Part shown: positions 33,579-43,045 of the stretch, in pieces
Numbering within the stretch: the stretch's first letter is position 1
Layout of the letters: the number at the start of each line of letters is the position of its first letter
Source of the DNA: Holophagae bacterium
GTDB taxonomy: Bacteria > Acidobacteriota > Holophagae > Acanthopleuribacterales > Acanthopleuribacteraceae
Assembly (NCBI GenBank): GCA_029263455.1
Contig: JAJCXM010000019.1
Location: 1 to 64,000, forward strand
DNA: 64,000 nucleotides
Direction: 5' to 3'
Made by a program: the position numbers and the translations under genes
The notes under the pieces: model-generated
The model's database searches: none
The model's input: the letters and a program-made list of their open reading frames with translations, nothing else
Told to the model about the DNA's origin: nothing

Positions 33579-34790
33579 CTATTCTACAAATCCCAGCTCT
33601 CGGTTTAGGTCCGCTCTGAACTGAGACCAGCTCTGTTGTAGCTCTGGTAGCGCCAACCAACCGTGGCGAGCGCGTTCTGCCTGATCGATAAGGAGATCCA
33701 GTTTTTCGGCTAACCTCTTGAGGCCAGCATCTAATTGGTCATTATGTTCATTGGAAGACTCGATTGTTTTGGTGGCATTAATGATTTTTCTCAAACGGTC
33801 ATAGTGAACGGAAAGTCGTCCTTCAAGTTCAGCGATATTCGATTCCGTGGTGGTCACCGACCATCTATTTAAGGCGCGCTCTATTTCCTTTAACAGTTTC
33901 CTAAGTGAATCGTTGTCGTGTCTCTCTTCTCGGACTCGGTACAAGGCGACACGTAATTCACTCATGTGCCAATCCAGTTTGGATGGGTCGGCCTCAGCCA
34001 CCTTTCCTGCCGTTTTCTGTATCGACGAAGCCTGTTCACTGAGCTCAAATAAGCGCTGCCTCAAGTAAGTGTGGGTACTTCGGCCAGCTTGTGCGCTTGC
34101 GCGCTGAGCCGCAGCGGCGAGACGCTCAACAAAGGTGGCCACATAGCTAGGTGTTTGTAAACTGACATCGCGCTCAATCATTGAAAAGGTGTCAGATACG
34201 GTGCTGGCTGACTGCCCATCAGCATGATCTCGCCGGGCTGTGCGCACAAGCGCTAAGACTAGCTGTGCGCCTTGCAGTTCAACGACTTTATCGGCCTTAA
34301 AAAAATGTTTTTCTACCAAGCGGATATCATTCAGGTTGATGACCACAAAACGATCGCTTGATTCACCAAAGTCGTCGATCGAGAGTTGAATCGCTTCATG
34401 AGTGCCCGTGATCCACTCAAATTTAGATACATCCTCTTCACGGACGTCGATCTCTAACGTTTGAATTGGCTTGGGCTGCAATTCGCAATATTCACTGTCT
34501 TTAAATTGAAAGGTTGAGAGACGATCACTGGGTAGATCTAAATTGCAGACCAACAGTCTGCGCGACTGGCCATCTATTCTAATGTCGACCACAATCTCTT
34601 CAGAACCGCTGGCATCAAATTCACCGCCGATTACCAACTCATCTACGCGCATGAAATAGGCATCGCTGTCGTTAGACTTTCCGGTCAAGAAGCTCGCGGG
34701 CCCTTGCGCCCACAACGTCACAGCCAAGTTGGCCAGACAAACGACAAGCAGTATTCGAAAACAAGCGATCGGGTCAAAGCGTTTATTCAT
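33579..34790 (-). CDS. Exported coiled-coil protein of unknown function
   Basis: The 403-residue protein has a signal peptide (FRILLVVCLANLAVTLWA-Q). Residues 40-170 are beta-rich (VDELVIGGEFDASGSEEIVVDIRIDG), and residues 190-400 are helical with repeated heptads (ERLAAAAQRASAQAGRSTHTYLRQRLFELSEQASS and DAGLKRLAEKLDLLIDQAERARH). No enzymatic motif is visible. It lies between the two T6SS operons on the minus strand, but nothing ties it to secretion. The function is unknown. Confidence 0.6.
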   Translation of the reverse strand: MNKRFDPIACFRILLVVCLANLAVTLWAQGPASFLTGKSNDSDAYFMRVDELVIGGEFDASGSEEIVVDIRIDGQSRRLLVCNLDLPSDRLSTFQFKDSEYCELQPKPIQTLEIDVREEDVSKFEWITGTHEAIQLSIDDFGESSDRFVVINLNDIRLVEKHFFKADKVVELQGAQLVLALVRTARRDHADGQSASTVSDTFSMIERDVSLQTPSYVATFVERLAAAAQRASAQAGRSTHTYLRQRLFELSEQASSIQKTAGKVAEADPSKLDWHMSELRVALYRVREERHDNDSLRKLLKEIERALNRWSVTTTESNIAELEGRLSVHYDRLRKIINATKTIESSNEHNDQLDAGLKRLAEKLDLLIDQAERARHGWLALPELQQSWSQFRADLNRELGFVE

Positions 34791-34889
34791 AAGCCAATTA
34801 TATATCTATTGATTTGAGCTTGCGTTTGGGTCTTAAACAAATGCCCCGTGATATATTGCAGCTAGCGCGAGATCAGAGGCGAAAAGGCA

Positions 34890-35381
34890 TTGTCCAACAC
34901 ACTGAGCACCTATTTATGCGATCACTTAAGCGATACCCGCAAAGTAACCCAAGAAGTGCTGGTGACCGCGCTGTTCACCGTCCACAAATGGAAAACAGGC
35001 AACGCAGACGGCGCACCTGATCAAATTAAAGATGCACTTGAAGCCGAGAAGTTTGACGACAAAGTCATGGACCTCATTCAGCAATACCTAATCTCGTTTG
35101 CCAAGCTAAGCGGCTCAGGTAATTTATTCCAATTGTGCCTCGACGTTTTAGGCGAATACGCTGATCCCCGTATCCAAATGCAGCTAACTGAATGGCTACA
35201 GGCACGGGTGCAATCCATGATTACGGCCAACCGTGAAGCGTATCAGTTAACGCGCTTGATTGAGTCGATGGGCGAACTGGTCTTTGACGATCCACAACGG
35301 GAAGTGACAGACATTAATCTCAACGTCAATGATTGGCGCCGATATTTGCGTGACAAAACGGGAAGCAGACTACCTTGGTAA
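34890..35381 (+). CDS. Hypothetical cytoplasmic protein (163 aa)
   Basis: The start is a TTG at 34890, with AAAAGG just upstream. The product is alpha-helical (IQQYLISFAKLSGSGNLFQLCLDVLGEYADPRIQMQLTEWL) and ends NVNDWRRYLRDKTGSRLPW. There is no signal peptide or membrane segment. The next gene starts at the base after the stop (TAAATG), so the two are in one operon. I do not recognise the family. Confidence 0.6.
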   Translation: MSNTLSTYLCDHLSDTRKVTQEVLVTALFTVHKWKTGNADGAPDQIKDALEAEKFDDKVMDLIQQYLISFAKLSGSGNLFQLCLDVLGEYADPRIQMQLTEWLQARVQSMITANREAYQLTRLIESMGELVFDDPQREVTDINLNVNDWRRYLRDKTGSRLPW

Positions 35382-36353
35382 ATGCTGTTCCAACAAAAGA
35401 TGGATAAACGTGCATACACCCGAGTCGGACTGTGGATCATTTTTGGACTGAGTACCCTCGGCTATTTGTTAGGTTATTTAGGTAACTTGTCGTGGTCACT
35501 TGATCTGCTTGCACACTTTCGTATGCTTTATTGCACGACGATGGCTGCCTGCGTTTCGGTTGCATGGTTGATGCGGTATTGGCGAACAGGCCTTAGCATG
35601 TTGGCCATCTGTATCATCCCCATCACGGGCTTGTGGCCCTATGTCATTGATTGGAGTCAACCCGGGCAGGACTGGAAGTTACACATCTTGCATCACAACC
35701 TGAACCACGTGACGGCTGACAAACAGGCGTTCCTGCAGCATTTGAATGCGAGTGAGGCGGATCTTGTCTTCATCCAAGAGTACGACGCTGCTTTGGCCGA
35801 AATATTGGACCAAGGGCTGGAGCATCATGAAGTGATGTTGGCCCAGCCGCGTCATGACGCTTTTGGCATTGCTGTCCTGCGCCACAAGCAAAGCAAATTG
35901 CCCCAAGAAACGCGTTTCGAATGGCTGCCATCGCCTAGCTCACAAGCACAGGTATCCGCCATCGCCGTCAGTACTAGGATGTCCGATAGCGAACTCACCA
36001 TATTGAGCCTGCACGCATTGCCACCTATCAGTGAGTCCTACGCTGCGACGCGAGACCAACAAATCTCGGATGCCGGTTTGTGGCTCTCCCAACGGCAAGG
36101 CGATAAGGTGCTGGTGGGTGATTTGAATGCCACACCTTGGTGCGCGCCATTTCGTAAGTTAAAAGAAATGGGATTCTTAGATACAGCCGTAGGCCGCGGG
36201 TGGAAGCCAACCTGGCCAGCCAGCTTGGGCCCATTCGGCATACCCATCGATCACTGTTTGGTTAGCTCGGATCGCCTGATCTCACAACGTGAACTTGGCC
36301 CTAGTTTTGATTCTGACCATCGATCGGTATCTATTTATCTACGTCATCATTAA
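35382..36353 (+). CDS. Membrane-anchored endonuclease/exonuclease/phosphatase family protein
   Basis: Residues 15-95 contain three hydrophobic helices (VGLWIIFGLSTLGYLLGYLG and others). The C-terminal 220 residues form an EEP domain: VFIQEYDAAL (metal-binding Glu), LSLHALPP, VLVGDLNATPW, IPIDHCLVS and the catalytic SDHRSVSIYL. This is the layout of membrane-anchored EEP proteins such as YafD. Substrate may be nucleic acid, a phosphoinositide-like lipid or another phosphodiester. ATG follows the stop of the preceding gene without a gap; ATG 35400 is also possible. Confidence 0.82.
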   Translation: MLFQQKMDKRAYTRVGLWIIFGLSTLGYLLGYLGNLSWSLDLLAHFRMLYCTTMAACVSVAWLMRYWRTGLSMLAICIIPITGLWPYVIDWSQPGQDWKLHILHHNLNHVTADKQAFLQHLNASEADLVFIQEYDAALAEILDQGLEHHEVMLAQPRHDAFGIAVLRHKQSKLPQETRFEWLPSPSSQAQVSAIAVSTRMSDSELTILSLHALPPISESYAATRDQQISDAGLWLSQRQGDKVLVGDLNATPWCAPFRKLKEMGFLDTAVGRGWKPTWPASLGPFGIPIDHCLVSSDRLISQRELGPSFDSDHRSVSIYLRHH

Positions 36354-36515
36354 GCATTCACCGAGCTGCCGCAGCGCGTAGGCAGCCATCTGACTGATGG
36401 TCGCGAACACGCATTAAGCGGCACATGATTAGATTGTTTTCATTGCCTAACCGAGCAATCCACTATTCCTTTTGTTTTCAGTTGAAACCAGAAAACATGA
36501 TTCCCACCAGCGCGG

Positions 36516-36544
36516 TTGACACAGCTGTCCCCTTTCAATAGACT
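36516..36544 (+). promoter_or_regulatory. Sigma70-type promoter of the tssJ operon
   Basis: TTGACA (36516-36521) is a perfect -35 box and TAGACT (36539-36544) a -10-like box at the ideal 17-bp spacing. The start is expected about 36551, leaving a 5' leader of about 47 nt before ATG 36598, which has GGAGAGGAG upstream. No GG-N10-GC site is seen here. Confidence 0.7.
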
Positions 36545-36597
36545 TAAACCACTTTTGCACCCCTTATTTTGCATACACAGGAGAGGAGTTACACGCC

Positions 36598-37053
36598 ATG
36601 AAGCGCTTCGGACTCGCATGTACCCTACTTGTTTCTGTCTTCGCTTGCGGACCTAGACCATTTTCTAATCTATATTTGTTGAGCATGCCGGAAACTAATC
36701 AAGGGCGTGCTCTCCCACTTGACGTGATTCCCGTCGACAAAACCCTGCTCATAAAAATCTCCAACGTCAAACCAGAAGAATGGTTTGTCAGCGAAATGCG
36801 CGATACCACCTCAGGCATCAAAAAGCGCGTTTTTCAAGGAGCCCAAAACGAACCTGTACGCGTCGAACGGCAAAATGACCGTAACGATTTTGTTATCGTC
36901 GTCGACTACGCCGATTCTGAAGATGTCGATGCCCAGCGTTTGGTGATCGGTGAAGAGTACCGGCGAGCCAAAGACATCTATGTTTTGGTGACCAAGAACT
37001 CTATTCGCATCGTTGACAAGAAGGTCTATGAAGACTTTCGCCATTCACGGTAA
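36598..37053 (+). CDS. tssJ: T6SS outer-membrane lipoprotein TssJ
   Basis: The 151-residue protein begins MKRFGLACTLLVSVFACGP, a lipoprotein leader with a lipobox cysteine near residue 17. The mature part has the segment NQGRALPLDVIPVDKTLL, like the beta-sandwich start of SciN/TssJ, and further strands DFVIVVDYAD, IYVLVTKNSIRIVD. The order before tssK-tssL-tssM supports TssJ. Sequence similarity to TssJ is weak, so the call rests partly on position. It connects the TssLM complex to the outer membrane. Confidence 0.75.
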   Translation: MKRFGLACTLLVSVFACGPRPFSNLYLLSMPETNQGRALPLDVIPVDKTLLIKISNVKPEEWFVSEMRDTTSGIKKRVFQGAQNEPVRVERQNDRNDFVIVVDYADSEDVDAQRLVIGEEYRRAKDIYVLVTKNSIRIVDKKVYEDFRHSR

Positions 37054-37068
37054 TGGATTGAGGGAAAC

Positions 37069-38415
37069 GTGGTAAGCGGCCGAGACATCAGCTGGTCCGA
37101 GGGTCAATTCATACAACCTCACCATTTCCAACAGGCGGCCTTACACGCAGAAGGTCACCTGGGTGACTTGATTCGCGATTATCAGCCCCACGGATATGGT
37201 GTCGCTCACATTAGTATCGCCGATGGCGACTGCGAAAATTACGTGCTGCACATTCTTGAACTTGAATGCCGACTGACCGATGGTACGCGTATTCGCTTTC
37301 CAGAGAACGCGGTCATCGAGTCGCGCAGTTTCAAAGACATCATCGACACATACCAGGGTCGGGTCGAAGTGTTTTTGGGTTTACCTATCATCACCGAACT
37401 TGAACCCAACTGCCTGCGCTTCAATCAAACGCCCATGGGCGGCATTAAGTATCGCTATGTCACCAAGGTGATTGAGGCCAATGACGTCAATAGCGGCTCA
37501 AATCCGCAACAGTTAGAAGTGAAACTGTTCAATCCGAAAATATTGTTTTCGGGCGAATCCACCTACGGTTACGAAGCCGTCAAGATCGCAGAGGTTGAAC
37601 GTTCCGCGAAGTACGGAAGTACGCCAAAGATTCGTAAAGAGTTCGTGCCGCCAACGATTACGCTGAGTTCGTCGCCGCTCCTATTGAATGTGATGCGCGA
37701 GACCGGTAACCGACTTTTAGCCAAGAATCGTATCTTACGCAGCTATTGGAAACACAAGAACACGGCCACGTTAATGAAAGCGCGTGATGCACTTAAGGTT
37801 CAAGCAATTGCCGCTGCGACCAACGCCTTTATGCAGTTTTCCAGCATTGATCGTATCCATCCTTTCACCATCTATCTGAAGATGGCTGAGATTATTGGCA
37901 TGCTATCGATATACAGCGAAAACGATGCCCATGTTGAAGTGCCCACTTACGATCATGACAATCTGGGTGAGTGTTTCAGCAAGGCAGAGTCGTGTATTGT
38001 CAAACTGCTAGCCATGCTAGAGGAAGCCAGCTTCGAGTCGCGTGTCTTTGAACCAAAAGATGGCATGCTGGCATGCCCCATCGAAATGGCATGGTTCGAC
38101 GAAAAATATGAGCTTTACATATGCTTTGAATCTAAACAGGACGAAGCTGAAGTGACACGTCAAGTTTACGGACTCAAGATATCACCAGAGAGCCACATGG
38201 CTTTGCTCAATCAACGTCGTATCCGAGGCATGGACACAGAAGGCCCTATCCACCATTTACCGGCCCTGCCAGCCTCGCCTCATCACCACTATTACCGTGT
38301 CTCTAAACAACATCCCCTATTTGAAAAACTGCGAGAGAATCCGATCTTATCGATCTGGGGACCCTTCCAATTCTCTGAACTTACTACGTTATTTATCGTG
38401 GAACGAAGTTCGTAA
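37069..38415 (+). CDS. tssK: T6SS baseplate-membrane connector TssK
   Basis: The 448-residue protein begins ISWSEGQFIQPHHFQQAALHAE, the hallmark start of TssK, and includes LPIITELEPNCLRFNQTP. TssK trimers bind the baseplate wedges and the TssL/TssM cytoplasmic domains. GTG 37069 is 15 bp after tssJ with GAGGGAAAC upstream. Length is usual (about 445). No truncation or oddity. Confidence 0.92.
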   Translation: MVSGRDISWSEGQFIQPHHFQQAALHAEGHLGDLIRDYQPHGYGVAHISIADGDCENYVLHILELECRLTDGTRIRFPENAVIESRSFKDIIDTYQGRVEVFLGLPIITELEPNCLRFNQTPMGGIKYRYVTKVIEANDVNSGSNPQQLEVKLFNPKILFSGESTYGYEAVKIAEVERSAKYGSTPKIRKEFVPPTITLSSSPLLLNVMRETGNRLLAKNRILRSYWKHKNTATLMKARDALKVQAIAAATNAFMQFSSIDRIHPFTIYLKMAEIIGMLSIYSENDAHVEVPTYDHDNLGECFSKAESCIVKLLAMLEEASFESRVFEPKDGMLACPIEMAWFDEKYELYICFESKQDEAEVTRQVYGLKISPESHMALLNQRRIRGMDTEGPIHHLPALPASPHHHYYRVSKQHPLFEKLRENPILSIWGPFQFSELTTLFIVERSS

Positions 38416-38453
38416 ACAACGCTTCGATATCATTACAACCAAGGTGAACCGAC

Positions 38454-39158
38454 ATGCAATTGCGCCAAGTCATTGTCGATCTTTTCCTGTTCGTCGCAAC
38501 CTTTAAGGAGCGACTCGACCAGGGTGCCCCGCCCAGTCTCGAAGAGGTCTACAGCGAAGTTAAATCGATCATTTCAGCCATGGACCAAAAAGTGCTGGCC
38601 GACAGCGTGCTCAAAGCGCGCTATGACCGCGTTAGGTTTGGCCTAATCGCGTTAGTCGACGAAGTCATTGTGACTTCTACCTGGCAGCACGCCCCGCAGT
38701 GGCCCGTCCTAGAAATGGAATTCTACGGAACCAAAGTCGCTGGCAACAAGTTCTACGACTTTATTGCCGAACTCACTCCTGCCGACAAAGAACTGATAGA
38801 AGCCACTTTTTATGTCTTAACCTTGGGTTTCCGCGGTGCTTATGTGTTTGATGAGGCGAAATGGGAACAAACCGTTACCTACCTATATCAACAACTACCG
38901 AATCCCATCGGCCAAGAGCCCTTTAAGCTGGCACCGGAGGCGTATCATGTGATCAAGAAGAAATCACAACGCCTTGACCCCCTCTTTTCGTTGGGCCGAT
39001 CGGTCATTATCTTCATGGCGACCATCTTTTTGCTAGCCATCTTTTATCAAGTCGTTTGGTCCAGTATCGTTAGCGATGTCAAAGCCAAGTCCGAACAAGC
39101 CAAAGCTCAAATCCAAGACGAGTCGTTGAAAGATTCGCTAAAGGAGACTAGCGAATGA
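38454..39158 (+). CDS. tssL: T6SS inner-membrane protein TssL (DotU-like)
   Basis: The 234-residue protein has the DotU cytoplasmic helical domain (QVIVDLFLFVATFKERLDQGAPPSLEEVYSEVK and ALVDEVIVTSTWQHAPQWPVLEMEFYGTKVAGNKFYDF) and one C-terminal transmembrane helix (VIIFMATIFLLAIFYQVVW, about 183-201). No OmpA-like peptidoglycan-binding domain follows, so this is the short form. Its stop overlaps the tssM start (ATGA). Confidence 0.92.
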   Translation: MQLRQVIVDLFLFVATFKERLDQGAPPSLEEVYSEVKSIISAMDQKVLADSVLKARYDRVRFGLIALVDEVIVTSTWQHAPQWPVLEMEFYGTKVAGNKFYDFIAELTPADKELIEATFYVLTLGFRGAYVFDEAKWEQTVTYLYQQLPNPIGQEPFKLAPEAYHVIKKKSQRLDPLFSLGRSVIIFMATIFLLAIFYQVVWSSIVSDVKAKSEQAKAQIQDESLKDSLKETSE

Positions 39159-42100
39159 CACGTCTCCTAGACCTCTTTCGGTTAATTCCAGGCTCGGCAC
39201 GTGTTGTCAGCCTCATGCTCATTTTTGGCGGCGCGATCTATTTTGTTTATTACCAGTTCGGTTTGAAACCCGCCCTGTTCCTCGCAGGCGCCATCGTCAT
39301 CATTTTTCTGCTTATTTTCTTATATAACATCGTACTCAAAGCCAGTGAACGACAGAACGGGATTGCCTTCGGTAAAGCGATCAGCAATGCACAGGTTGGT
39401 GCATCGGCTGCCGAAGTTAAATCTGCTGTGGGCGCCCTAGGCCAAAAGTGGCGTGAAGCTGCCGTTAATTTAAAGAACGCTGGCCTGGATATGTACCAAT
39501 TGCCTTGGTACATGTTGATTGGCGAACCCCAATCAGGTAAGTCAACCACACTCAAGTTCTCCGGCATCAAGTTCCCTATCGGCATGGAATCTATTTCCGG
39601 AGGCGGAGGCACACGTAACTGCGATTGGTGGTTCACCGAGCAGTCCGTCATTCTTGATACGGCTGGGCGCTTAACCTTCCAGGAAGAGAATGCGACCGAC
39701 GCAGCCGAATGGATACACTTCCTCAATCTGCTCGCAAAACATAGACCTTACTGCCCCATTAACGGTGTGTTACTGGTGATTCCTGCCACGTCCCTGTTAG
39801 GCGACGATGTGGCGACCCGCCAAATGAAGGCTCGTAATATCAGCGGGAAATTACTGAATATTCAACGCACCATGGCCATTCAGTTCCCGGTGTTTGTGGT
39901 CATTACCAAAGCCGATACGATTTATGGATTCACCCAGTTCTTCAATAAACTGAACGTGGATCAGCAACGCGAGATGTTTGGTTGGTCTACCGCTACCTTG
40001 GAGTCTGGCTTCAACCTGAACTCCTTTGACCAGAGCTTTGGGCAAATGATGGAGCGGGTCGATCAAATCCGCAATCGTAACTTAAGTCGAACACATTACA
40101 GTGACGACGCCAACAAGACCTACATTTTCCCTGAAGAATTTGGTGCTCTTTATCAACCGCTCCGCGAATACATGAGCATTATTTTTGAAGACAGCGTGTA
40201 TCGGGCGCCAATGTTCTTCCGCGGTTACTACTTCACCTCTGGAATGCAGGAAGGACAGCCGATCGCTAACGCCTGTAAGGCGCTATTGCAAAAAGGCACC
40301 GTCATACCTAATCTGGAACAGGTTTTCAGTAAGTCTCGCGCTTTCTTCATTCGCGATTTCTACACGGAGAAAGTTTTTCCTGAGATGGGTCTAGTGCAAC
40401 GTGCATTCCATCATGTACGCGCAGACAAAATTAAACGTCGTGTCATTTACGGCCTCAACATTTCGTTTGTTGTATTGGGCGCAATTTTCATGACGATCAT
40501 GTACCGCAGCCTCAATGCACGACTGGCAGGACCCAAGAAGGCCATCGACGAAACGCTAACCATGTTTAGAGGAAACGACGGCACCTTCTTCTCCAACGAT
40601 AGTGACCGTGAAGACGTGTACAAAAACCTCAAGAACCTGCAGGAGGCTATTGGCGCCGGACAAGAGAGCAGTGTGTTTAATCTGTTCAAAGGGCGCCAGA
40701 ACACCTTGACCGCCCATTTACAGGACACCTTCTCATATGTCTACCTGGACCGGTTCCTGGTCGGTCTCTACGATTCAGTTAATCATCAACTCAAGAAGTT
40801 TCAACTACAAGCGCCAGCCACGCCACGCCAAAGTGAAAAGGAACTGGAGATCTTGCTAACGGCTCTTGCTGAGATTAACAATTGGCGATTCCATGCCAAG
40901 AACGGCTCATTGGACGATCTAGAACCGACGTTAACGCCCTTCTTAGACATGGCCATTGATCACGAATGGAATGCTGATCTGGCGCAGTATTTGGGCGCCA
41001 ATAACTTGAATGATCAACTAGAGCTTTGGTTTCAAAATGTACACGCACGTAGTTCCAGCAGTGTTAAGCGCTTTGTGATTGAGGCGATGGTTGAACGTAG
41101 CGAAGAATTATTTACCGACCTAGACAAATCGGTGCTGGCTTTTTACGAAAAGCAACCTGAAATGAAACGCTATACAGACAAGCTAAAAGTTCTTCAGGAC
41201 TTAGATAAAGCCTACCTAGATTGCCGCGGCTCATACCTTTCGCCGACTACCTATCATGAGAGCTTGATGACCTTTGCCACTTTTTTCTCGGATCAGAATC
41301 AAGACATGTTAGCTCCGGGCGGAGATATATATCTGAAAATACCTGAGATCGTAGAAAAAACAGCTGCCGCGCTTGGCGCACCTTTTGAAACATTAGGTAC
41401 CGAAGCAGATAACCCGAGTTCACGCGAAAAGAAACGCATGGATTTACAGCCTGAAACGGTGACCTTTATGCGTCTCATTCGTGCTTACAAAGCCGATCAG
41501 TTCCGCGACCCTCGCAAAGAGCGCGAAGGCGATACGCCAAATCCTGAAGGGCTCACCTATAGTCCTGAAATTCGTTCTTTCTGGGACCATGTTGTTAAGG
41601 GTTACAGCGAAACATTGGCCAAGAGCCTGGAGCCATATTCCGATTTACCGGTTGCCACGGATAGCCGCGATGCAAACCTGAAATCGCTCTTCCGTTTGGG
41701 CTTTGAGCGCATGATTGTCATCAATCATATTGCTGGCAATGGCATAGACGATCACGTCAAACACATGACAGATGAGCGCGATTCCAAACGTTTGGAAACC
41801 AATCTACAGGAATACTCAGATTACCTTGAGGTCAAGGAAAGGCGAGAATTCTCAAGCGGTCTCGTTCGCTGTATCGACGAGAGCACGCTCAAAGTGCAAC
41901 CACCGGGCTCGCGCAGCTGGGGTAGTTTCGTAAGCGACTTAAACACAAAAACTGAACGTGGCCGACGATTTGAGCTCTTTACCGCTCCCGCTGAAACGCT
42001 TCGTGACCTTTTCCGAGATTACGACAGCGAAAGTGAAGCTATCTTTGGAATTGGCATCGGTAAATCCATCAAAGATTACGAAAAGGATGTCGAAGACAGC

Positions 42101-43036
42101 GCGTCCAAGTATTACTCAGCCGTAAGCGCCCTGGCGCGGATCGACTCAAGTGAAATTGCTCAGAATCGCGCTCAATATCGGGGTAACTTCCCAGGCCGCC
42201 GCGAAATTGAAGATCTGAGCAGTGTCTCAACCGAGGAGCTGCCCTTCTTCGAAACTCATCGAGTATCGCTTGAGGAGTGGGTGCAAACGGCGATCGACGC
42301 CTTCGAATCCAGCGTGGGTTCCGCGGATCCTTGCCCGCAGTGTTCGCGCGACATTTCAGAAATCCGTGCTAAAGCCAGTGCCATAGGCAACGCGTTTCCT
42401 GTGTCCGTGCACAACGTGCTGAAGATCAATCAAGATGAGGCTGGACTGAGCAACGCTTGGGTCACACTGGCAGATCCAGACGATCTAAACAAATTGGTGG
42501 CTGCCATCGATCGCTTCCGGGGTGGGGACACGAACCGTGAACGATTCTTGAAAACGCGCAAGATTGAAACGCCCATGAAGCGCGCCATCGAATGGGCCGA
42601 TATGGTTAAAAAAATTCAAGCTGGTCAAATTACGGTTCGCTACAAAATGGAACCTTCATCGGACGCAGACGCGGCTTCTCGCGAGTTTTCCTTTTGTGAT
42701 TTAAGCGGTTACTACAAAGCGCGCAGGCTTGGACTTAACTCACCAAGTTTCCGTGACATTGAGATCAATCCGGAAGCCGATGAAAGCAATATCAGCGCAA
42801 CATTCAGACTATTTAACGATACGGAAGGTAACGATTCGGAATCGCGGATCGTGGTCCACGGTAAAGAGTACGCACTCTTTGGTTTTGTGCTAGCCGATAC
42901 CTCGTCTAACTCTGGAGATACCTTTGATCGGCATATGGAGATACCCCTCAACTATGCCAACCGCTCTGTAAAAGGTCTCTTCCGCTTCAAATTCTCTGAA
43001 CCCATTGCCATTCCCCCCGATTGGACTGAATTTTAG
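39155..43036 (+). CDS. tssM: T6SS inner-membrane protein TssM (IcmF)
   Basis: The 1293-residue protein has two N-terminal membrane helices (15-60), a cytoplasmic NTPase-like region with Walker A GEPQSGKST (about 122-130) and Walker B SVILDTAGR, a third transmembrane helix (IYGLNISFVVLGAIFMTIMY, about 429-448), and a large periplasmic domain ending with beta-rich segments. A CPQC motif occurs near 1060 in the periplasmic part. Size and topology are normal. TssM spans the envelope and binds TssJ at its C-terminal end. Confidence 0.94.
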   Translation: MTRLLDLFRLIPGSARVVSLMLIFGGAIYFVYYQFGLKPALFLAGAIVIIFLLIFLYNIVLKASERQNGIAFGKAISNAQVGASAAEVKSAVGALGQKWREAAVNLKNAGLDMYQLPWYMLIGEPQSGKSTTLKFSGIKFPIGMESISGGGGTRNCDWWFTEQSVILDTAGRLTFQEENATDAAEWIHFLNLLAKHRPYCPINGVLLVIPATSLLGDDVATRQMKARNISGKLLNIQRTMAIQFPVFVVITKADTIYGFTQFFNKLNVDQQREMFGWSTATLESGFNLNSFDQSFGQMMERVDQIRNRNLSRTHYSDDANKTYIFPEEFGALYQPLREYMSIIFEDSVYRAPMFFRGYYFTSGMQEGQPIANACKALLQKGTVIPNLEQVFSKSRAFFIRDFYTEKVFPEMGLVQRAFHHVRADKIKRRVIYGLNISFVVLGAIFMTIMYRSLNARLAGPKKAIDETLTMFRGNDGTFFSNDSDREDVYKNLKNLQEAIGAGQESSVFNLFKGRQNTLTAHLQDTFSYVYLDRFLVGLYDSVNHQLKKFQLQAPATPRQSEKELEILLTALAEINNWRFHAKNGSLDDLEPTLTPFLDMAIDHEWNADLAQYLGANNLNDQLELWFQNVHARSSSSVKRFVIEAMVERSEELFTDLDKSVLAFYEKQPEMKRYTDKLKVLQDLDKAYLDCRGSYLSPTTYHESLMTFATFFSDQNQDMLAPGGDIYLKIPEIVEKTAAALGAPFETLGTEADNPSSREKKRMDLQPETVTFMRLIRAYKADQFRDPRKEREGDTPNPEGLTYSPEIRSFWDHVVKGYSETLAKSLEPYSDLPVATDSRDANLKSLFRLGFERMIVINHIAGNGIDDHVKHMTDERDSKRLETNLQEYSDYLEVKERREFSSGLVRCIDESTLKVQPPGSRSWGSFVSDLNTKTERGRRFELFTAPAETLRDLFRDYDSESEAIFGIGIGKSIKDYEKDVEDSASKYYSAVSALARIDSSEIAQNRAQYRGNFPGRREIEDLSSVSTEELPFFETHRVSLEEWVQTAIDAFESSVGSADPCPQCSRDISEIRAKASAIGNAFPVSVHNVLKINQDEAGLSNAWVTLADPDDLNKLVAAIDRFRGGDTNRERFLKTRKIETPMKRAIEWADMVKKIQAGQITVRYKMEPSSDADAASREFSFCDLSGYYKARRLGLNSPSFRDIEINPEADESNISATFRLFNDTEGNDSESRIVVHGKEYALFGFVLADTSSNSGDTFDRHMEIPLNYANRSVKGLFRFKFSEPIAIPPDWTEF

Positions 43037-43045
43037 GACAAACTT

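Noticed and set aside
35382-36353. EEP-domain protein as a T6SS DNase effector
   Set aside because: The three N-terminal membrane helices and lack of immunity gene or VgrG/PAAR neighbour favour a membrane-anchored housekeeping enzyme.
36480-36598. Sigma54 promoter upstream of tssJ
   Set aside because: No GG-N10-GC spacing is present; the TTGACA-N17-TAGACT sigma70-type promoter explains the start.
39250-39726. 158-codon minus-strand frame opposite tssM
   Set aside because: It lies wholly within the intact tssM gene and its codon use fits an antisense shadow.
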